From: Apium graveolens
Taxonomy: Eukaryota; Streptophyta; Magnoliopsida; Apiales; Apiaceae
DNA length: 64,000 nucleotides
Reading direction: 5' to 3'
NCBI RefSeq assembly: GCF_009905375.1
Contig: NW_027418179.1
Location: 98,255-162,254 of the forward strand
Below are positions 57,556-64,000 of the stretch, one piece after another (positions within the stretch are counted from its first letter, which is position 1; every line of letters starts with the position of its first letter). The notes below the pieces were generated by a model. The model was not told where the DNA came from, searched no databases, and worked only from the letters and a program-made list of their open reading frames with translations. The position numbers were made by a program, and so were the translations under genes.

Positions 57556-59843
57556 TCACTTGGGGATTTCAGATTCATCTTTAGTCATTTGAGTTGGACC
57601 TTTGAAACCATTCATTACAGTAGAATTATCATGCATATTTTGATTAACAGGAAATGGCATGCTATTAGTAAACATGTTATTCCAGTAAGGCATGCTAAAT
57701 GGCATTTGTGGCATACTAAATGCAGCATAATAAGGATTAGGTGCAAATGGCATATTAGCAAACTGTGCATTCATATTCTGTGTAGACATAGCATTCATAG
57801 GCATAGAAGGCATGGCATTTATGTTGGGAAAATGAGGTGGCAAATATATGGAAGTAGACATGTCATTTTTGCAATTAACAGACAAATGATTTACACTACC
57901 ACACTTGACACAGATTTTTCTAGGAGCATATTTATCAGGTGTGTAGTTGTTATGCTTGTTAATTCCTACTTTACCATTTCTATTATTTTTCTTTTTAGCC
58001 TTTGTTTTAACCTCAATCTTTTCCAGTCTATCACTCAATTGCTTGATAGTCATATGACCAACATTAGCCTTTTTCTCCTTGTTCACTTGACTGGATTCTC
58101 CTGGAATAAAATTCTTGGAAACTGATCCATATTTCTCATTTAACTTGGCAAGTTTGGCTTTACTCATATGTTTGCTCACAGTCAACGGATGAGGATTTAT
58201 ATCACTCGACGGATAACCCTTTTTTGTTATCCGACGGATGACCCTCATCATCCGTCGAGTCTACATCTGTTAGCAATCCTTCAACCAAATTGGATTCCAG
58301 CTTCTCCTTATTCTTCTTCCAGGCTGCATCACAAAAGGACTCAATACCTTGAACTTTGGTGATTTGAGCATGAACATCTCTAGATATTTTCCATGCCTTA
58401 ATTACCTCTTGTTCTCGTTCAAGCTACTTCTTCAAGATCTCTTCTTTATTCAAGGACTCAGTTAATTCATCCTTAGCAATTTTACACTCAATTCTCAATT
58501 TTTCAAATTCAATGAACTGAGACTCTAGCACATTATTCCTCCCACTTAAAACAAATTGTTTTCTTTGATTTTATCATTTTCCTTAGTAAGAGACTTAAGT
58601 GTAACACGCAAATGATATAATTCTATAGACATGTCATTTATTGCATCATTACACTCAGCTTTAGATAAATGTGCAAGGTTAGTGGTGATTACCTGATTAC
58701 TTGAAGAACTTGTCTTTGTTTCATCAGACTTGCCCATTAGGGCTAGATTAACATAGTTGACATCCTCATCCTCATACAGACCATCTGCTACCCAGTCATT
58801 TTCTTGTGTAATGAAAGCCCTTTCCTTTTGTTTGAGCAACTTAAAGTATTTTTGTTTATAATCCACAGGCTCAAACTTCTTTTTGCTAGAATCTGACTTT
58901 CAACACTCACTGGCAAAGTGCCCTGCTAAGCCACATTTGAAACATTTGAATTTTGATTTATCCACCATGTTTCTATTTGGCTTGGCTGCTTCAAAGTTCT
59001 TCTTGAACTTGAGCTTGGAAATTCTTCTGGAAAGAAATGCTAGATGTTCATCAATATCTTCCATGTCATTTTGGCTCAAAGAATCTTCATTTTCTGCTAC
59101 CAGCCCTTTGCCCTTGTTTTCACAAACCTTTGAAGTTGATTAAACAGCTTCCATCTTCATCTCCTTCTCTTTCTCTAACTCAGCAACTAGTGCAATGGAT
59201 CCTCCTTTCTTCTTTCCTCTCTCTATCCTCTCATCTTGCTCTATTTCAAGCTCATAAGTTTTCAGGATGCCATACAGTCTCTCCAAAGTAAACTCCTTGT
59301 AATCTTGAGAGTTTCTCAATGAGACTGTCATAGGTTTCCATTCCTTTGGAAGAGATCTAAGGAACTTAAGATTGGAGTATTTTATCTGATAGACCCTTTC
59401 ATGCAACTTCAGAGCATTTAGTCGTTTTTGAAATCTACTAAAATGTCAGTGAGAGACTCACTATCTTCACTATGAAAGTGCTCATATTGCTGAATTAGCA
59501 GTTACATCTTATTTTCCTTGACTTGTTCAGTGCCATCACAGATAATCTGTATTGTATCCCAAACTTCCTTGGCAGTTTTACAATTGATAATATTGTCAAA
59601 CATGTCACCATCAACTCCATTGAACAGAATATTCATGGCCTTCTTATCCTTCCTGACTTGTTCAATATCAGGATCTGACCATTCATGCCTTGGCTTGGGA
59701 ACTGATGGCTCATTTCCAGTTGCAGCTCTCATTAGTAAATGAGGGCCTCTCTCTATGCAATCTACATAGGCCTCATCTTGAGAAAGTAAATGAAGATGCA
59801 TCTTTACCTTCCAGTGATGGTAATTGTCTTTGTCCAGAAAAGG
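57556..59843 (-). pseudogene. E gag, N-terminus cut by G
   Basis: From 59843: DKDNYHHWKVKMHLHLLSQD, UBN2 gag domain (59140-59801, broken twice), first zinc knuckle CFKCGLAGHFASEC (58903-58944) followed at once by TGA 58900-58902, a coiled region, ACGGAT-family motifs (58182-58258), second knuckle CVKCGSVNHLSVNC (57871-57912), and a Met/Pro-rich C-terminus (57640-57830) ending at 57556. The second knuckle is intact here, unlike in B. Confidence 0.88.
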
Positions 59844-62800
59844 TGTAACGCCCTCAAGACCCGGGGTATAAGTCTGGGGGTTACTAGCTAATCACCAAAC
59901 CTGTACAATCTGATTTAATAATTAATAAAGAAATGAAATTAAACCCCTTTAACACTAACCAGGATCTTTTTAGGTTGAAGTATGAAAACAAGAACCACTA
60001 ACTACTTTTATTACCAACCAACATTCAAAGTCTCACAAACTCTCTTTATTACAAACCATTGTCTAATTCATTTTAAACAAAGTTCAACTTTTATTCAAAC
60101 ACACACACATACTATCTATCAACACTCCACCTGCTCGGGCAACTCCAAGCTTTCTTCCTGGATTGGGATCAACACCTTGGGTATGAGAGGATCCCGAGGC
60201 TTGACCCGCTTCTTTACCACTCGAGTCCTGATTGGTTTCATATTCCTTCTCAACTGAAAACAATAAGGTGAATAACAACAAAAGGGGTGAGCCAAAAATT
60301 GCTCAACAAGTCCACAAAAATATAAACAGTGTTAAAGCATTTTAAATGAATCCGCCATCCCAGGTATATCTGCCAAGATATAACCTCATAAGAATAGAAA
60401 GAAGGCCATTACTGGCGAGTACAAATAAACTAAACTGGACACAAGTTCAAATCTATATTCTGCTGATCAGTCAGATTATAATGCAGATCCATATCTCAAT
60501 ATATAGATCCAGTCGGGTACCCAGGCACTACGGCCCATGTCGAGGCACCAGTCATCCCGGTCCTCAGGATTAAGACACACTCAATCCCAAAATATCATTA
60601 TCCAGTCCATCGCTTAGCAACCGGAACAATCGGTATGCTTTGATATATTCCAAACATTAGAATATATCAATCTCCATGTGTCACCAATAGAATATGAATC
60701 AAGAATCCAAAGAAACGGAGAAATCAAGAATTGAAATGAAATATGAACAAAGGAATAGCAAGTTTATATCAGTGATTAAGAACAATAATCAAGAAAATGC
60801 AAATGTGATAAATATTTGAATCAATATCACTATTCTGAAGGTAGAATAGAGGAAAAACTTGCCTTCTGCGCGACTCACTGCAATTGAATCACTTCTGTCT
60901 ATCACCTTGGACTATTACCGACTCAACTGGCCTGGCTGGCTTAGCTTCTGTTGGCAAAATAGACTGGTTAAGTCACGTCGTACTTCATTTGCATCTTGAA
61001 TCTACTTCAAACCGATCCTAACATCTACCCATGCGCTTATGACTGACTCATGTATTACATATAAGCAAGTAAGACTCGATTAACAACGTAATACATATAA
61101 GCACCTAAGCACATAATCATTTTTATGGTTAAAATAATTTTAAAACCAAAATCGACTCGCTGATCGCTCAACTGATCGTTATCTGACTCGTTTCCCATTT
61201 TTTCCGGAATTTTTCGGACTCGTCTCGGCACGTAACTCGACTGATAATCAAACAAGTCACAAATCAACTAACTTCTAAAAGAAATTAAGCTTTGATATTA
61301 TTTTTAATGAAAAGGATTCATTTTTCGGAGTTAACAGGCTTTCGTTTCACGCAAAACGGACTGACGGTTGAATTATTATTAATTAAATACTGATAATTCC
61401 ATTTATTAATCATTATAAATAATTATTACTAATTTTTTAAAACCCAAAAATAGTTTTAAATCATTATTTAAGAAAATCAGAATTAAAAATAATTTTTCTA
61501 TAATTTTTGAAATTAAAATGAAGTTATTATGATTTATTAAAAATTATTGATTAATTATCAAAATAATTAATCACTTTTAAATAATTAATAAGTAATAAAT
61601 AAATAATAAATAATTAAGAAAATAATTCAATATGATTTTTATAAAATAATTCAGAATTATTTATAATATAAATTAATTAATTAAATAATTAATTAATCAA
61701 TTTACAAAATAAATAAAACTGATTTTTAAATTAATAAAAATAAAAAGTAAAAATAATTTCCAGAAACATATGTCAGAAAACAGACATCTGACAAGGTGGA
61801 TCAAAACGGGTTCTGGAAACGGGTCAACCGGGTGGGATTCCGGGTCTATGAAGAACACCACCGGAATCTGGGTTTAAACCCAGAATCCGGCGACTTCACC
61901 GGACTCCGGCGAGTCCAATTCCTGGCCAAACGGACACCGTTTGGTTCCGTTTTTTATCCCAAAACATCCCAAACTACTTCCCCAATCTGTTTCAGGCCAA
62001 AATCGACCAGAAATATCCCTGGATATCATTCTTCGATCAAAATCATCAAGAACTCCGGCAAAAAATCCAAATCACTCATTTGTACATAACATCAAACGTT
62101 ATATAGTGCAAAATGAAGCTAAGAACATATACAATCAAAGCCCTAACATTACAAGAACGAAATATTCACAGAAATCATCGAGTTGTGTTTTGAAAATTCG
62201 ACCTAAACCCTAGAAATCGTGAATCACTATCCAAGCATCGTTTATTCAATTGAACACCATGAATCGACTGTAAATCATCTAACAAAGCTATATCAATCAT
62301 CAAAACATCAAAATAACCCCAGAATCAAAAAGCCCTAATTCGAACATAAACCCTAGAAATCAAAAATAAAAAATGATGCAATAAAACGTGAAATTGATGC
62401 AAGAAACAGAAAGAACAGATCAAAACCTTCAATTTGGATACTCGAATCACTTGTTTTGGTGCTGTAATCAGATCAAAATCACGACTTGAATTCTTGACCC
62501 GAACCTGTTCTTCCCGACCCGATTTCAGAGGATTTTTGGTAATTTTGCAGATTTTAATGATTAATTATAATTAATTAAATAAAAATTAGGCTATTTATAG
62601 TAGTAAAAATAATACTCCTAATTAAAATTAAGGGGCTAATTATACATTAAATAAAATATTGGGCCCTAATTTTATAATTTTTGAGTATTAAAATTTAATT
62701 TATAAATATTTTATATATGCAATATATATGCCAAAAATTCTCAAAATTGTGAATAATATAAAAATGCAAAGAAATAATATAAATGAAAGTCCTATAATTT

Positions 62801-63186
62801 TATAAAAATAAAAATGTGATTTTTGTGGGGTTTTTGACACCCAATTGGGCTCGGAAAAGTCATTTTCCGCAAAACGAGAAAATTTATAAATTATCTAGAT
62901 GTTCAGAACAAGGCGATTGTAAAAGCCATTTGACGAAAATAAGGCCCATTATTTATTTGAAATACTGGCTCTAAAATCATTGTTTGGGTCGTAAAACGTT
63001 TTGAAATAAAACCTATGAATGCATAATAAAATATCTGAAAATACCTTAAAAAAACAGAAATGACATGGGATCACGTATCACGTAACAGTTAGGGTTTATC
63101 AGATAATCACACATAAATGACACATTAATACACATATTTTATTATAATCATGATATAATATAAACGTAAAGTTCCCAATCGTTACA
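59844..63186 (-). repeat. G 3' LTR, 3.3 kb
   Basis: Ends are perfect 7-bp inverted repeats, TGTAACG and CGTTACA. The polypurine tract abuts the right end. TATA box at 62591-62600. The U5 side (59844-61250) is mixed and the middle (61380-61760) very AT-rich. No credible gene lies inside. Confidence 0.85.
62591..62600 (-). promoter_or_regulatory. TATA box in G LTR
   Basis: CTATAAATAG on the minus strand, about 590 bp from the LTR start, a good match to the plant TATA consensus. Confidence 0.65.
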
Positions 63187-63200
63187 TCCTTCCCCCTTTA
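63187..63200 (-). other. G polypurine tract
   Basis: TAAAGGGGGAAGGA on the minus strand, immediately before TGTAACG, as is usual in Tekay/Del-type elements. Confidence 0.85.
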
Positions 63201-63214
63201 CAAGGATTCTGTCC

Positions 63215-64000
63215 TCAGAATCTTTTATGAAAACAAATGGGGTATTTCTCTAACATTTCACTTTCAAGTTCCCAGGTTGATTCTTCAACCATAGGATTTC
63301 TCCACAACACTCGCACTAAATATACAGACTTATTTCTCACACACTTTCTTTCGCCGATCTAAAATTCTTACCGGCTGTTCTATAAAAGACAAATCAGGTG
63401 GATATATATCGGCTCATACTCGATTACATGCCTAGAATCAGGATTATATCGCTTAAGCATGGACACGTGAAACACATTGTGAATATGCTACATATGAGGC
63501 GGTTAAAGCTAATTCGTATGCAACTTTTCCCACTTTCTTCAACAATTTCAAACGATCCAACGTATCGTGGTCTTCAATTTACCTTATTGCTAAATCTGGT
63601 TAATCCTTTCCATGGCGATATTTTGAGTAGTACATTTTTCTCCTTCCTGATAGCTCCATATCTTTCCTGGCTGATTTGCATATTTGCGTTGCCTGTTTTG
63701 TGCTTGCATCGAGTCGTTTTCGAATGAGTTCAATCTTTTTCTTCATCTGTTGAATTAGTTCTGGACCCAAAATTTTGCATTCTCCAACTTCATCCCAATA
63801 TACTGGTGATCTGGCATTTTCTCCGTACAATGCTTCATACGGTGGCATTCCAATGCTGGCGTGATAGCTGTTATTATAAGAAAATTCCACCAGAGGTAAA
63901 TGTTCATCCCAGCTGCCTTCAAAATCGATCGCACAAACTCGTAACACGTCTTCAATCGTTTGGATAGTTCTTCACTTTGCCCATCGGTTTGCGGATGATA
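63215..64000 (-). pseudogene. G integrase C-terminus with chromodomain-like end
   Basis: YHPQTDGQSE at the edge, then a frame change near 63960 into VLRVCAIDFEGSWDEHLPLV and FSYNNSYHASIGMPPYEALYG (63600-63947). After a stop and shifts come NVFHVSMLKRY (about 63465) and a segment ending EESTWELESEMLEKYP (about 63260), which resembles the chromodomain tail of Tekay-type chromoviruses. The pol stop is TGA 63215-63217. The catalytic residues lie beyond the edge. Confidence 0.8.

Larger units (their letters stand above)
47854..59843 (-). mobile_element. Element E: SIRE-like Ty1/copia, 5' end removed by G
   Basis: Minus strand: gag (57556-59843), protease, integrase, RT/RNase H (to 54145), spacer with CGACGGAT motifs, post-pol gene (49066-53625), polypurine tract and 3' LTR (47854-48877). 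Gene order and proteins match B. G interrupts the first gag codons at 59843, so the 5' LTR is outside the window. Confidence 0.93.
59844..64000 (-). mobile_element. Element G: Tekay-like Ty3/gypsy, 3' end
   Basis: Minus strand: integrase C-terminal half (63215-64000), polypurine tract and a 3,343-bp 3' LTR (59844-63186). It interrupts E gag. The five bases before it, AAAGG (59839-59843), should recur at the far end outside the window. Confidence 0.88.

Noticed and set aside
60084..62213. Short frames within the G LTR
   Set aside because: All are under about 100 codons, lack domains, and lie in an LTR defined by its inverted ends and polypurine tract.

Overview
This window is plant nuclear DNA made almost wholly of nested LTR retrotransposons. 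I see no convincing host gene, tRNA, rRNA or CRISPR array. A seed plant, probably a eudicot with a large repeat-rich genome, is suggested by three things: an Athila-type Ty3/gypsy family with a tRNA-Asp primer site, SIRE-like Ty1/copia elements with a long extra gene after pol, and a Tekay-like gypsy element with a 3.3-kb LTR. The species cannot be told from the sequence.

Layout. Eight elements are named here by letter. Cluster 1 (1-41398) is an old minus-strand Athila-like element, A, cut into four visible pieces (4515-6130, 30085-32724, 39637-39951 and the 5' LTR at 39952-41398). It was entered by copia element Z (minus, 1-4514, running off the left edge), by SIRE-like copia B (plus, 6131-30084, target duplication ACTGG) and by a deleted Athila-like element D (minus, 32725-39636, duplication TCCAT). 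B was itself split in its RNase H region by Athila-like element C (minus, 12342-23530, duplication CCAAG), the best preserved element here. Cluster 2 (about 41890-64000) is a badly decayed copia element F (plus). It was entered by SIRE-like copia E (minus, 47854-59843), which was in turn entered by Tekay-like gypsy G (minus, 59844 to beyond the right edge). Between the clusters lies about 490 bp of AT-rich DNA ending in a possible CACTA-type transposon terminus.

How the parts work. Every element has the usual retrotransposon plan: LTR promoter, tRNA primer site, gag (RNA-binding coat), protease, integrase and reverse transcriptase/RNase H, and polypurine tract. Order is integrase before RT in copia and after it in gypsy. 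All coding regions carry stops or frameshifts; C has only three in-frame stops in about 6.5 kb of coding sequence. B and E carry a third gene of about 1,515 codons after pol, and C carries a 390-codon one.

The most interesting signal is regulatory. In B and E a short motif (TCAACGGAT in B, TCGACGGAT in E) is repeated in the LTR upstream of the TATA box. It recurs between pol and the third gene, upstream of a second TATA box that sits 117-118 bp before the third gene's ATG in both elements. In C a GC-rich hairpin module from the LTR recurs before a TATA box in front of its own third gene. Copia and gypsy elements thus both look as if they supply the post-pol gene with its own promoter, marked by the same sequence module as their LTR promoter.
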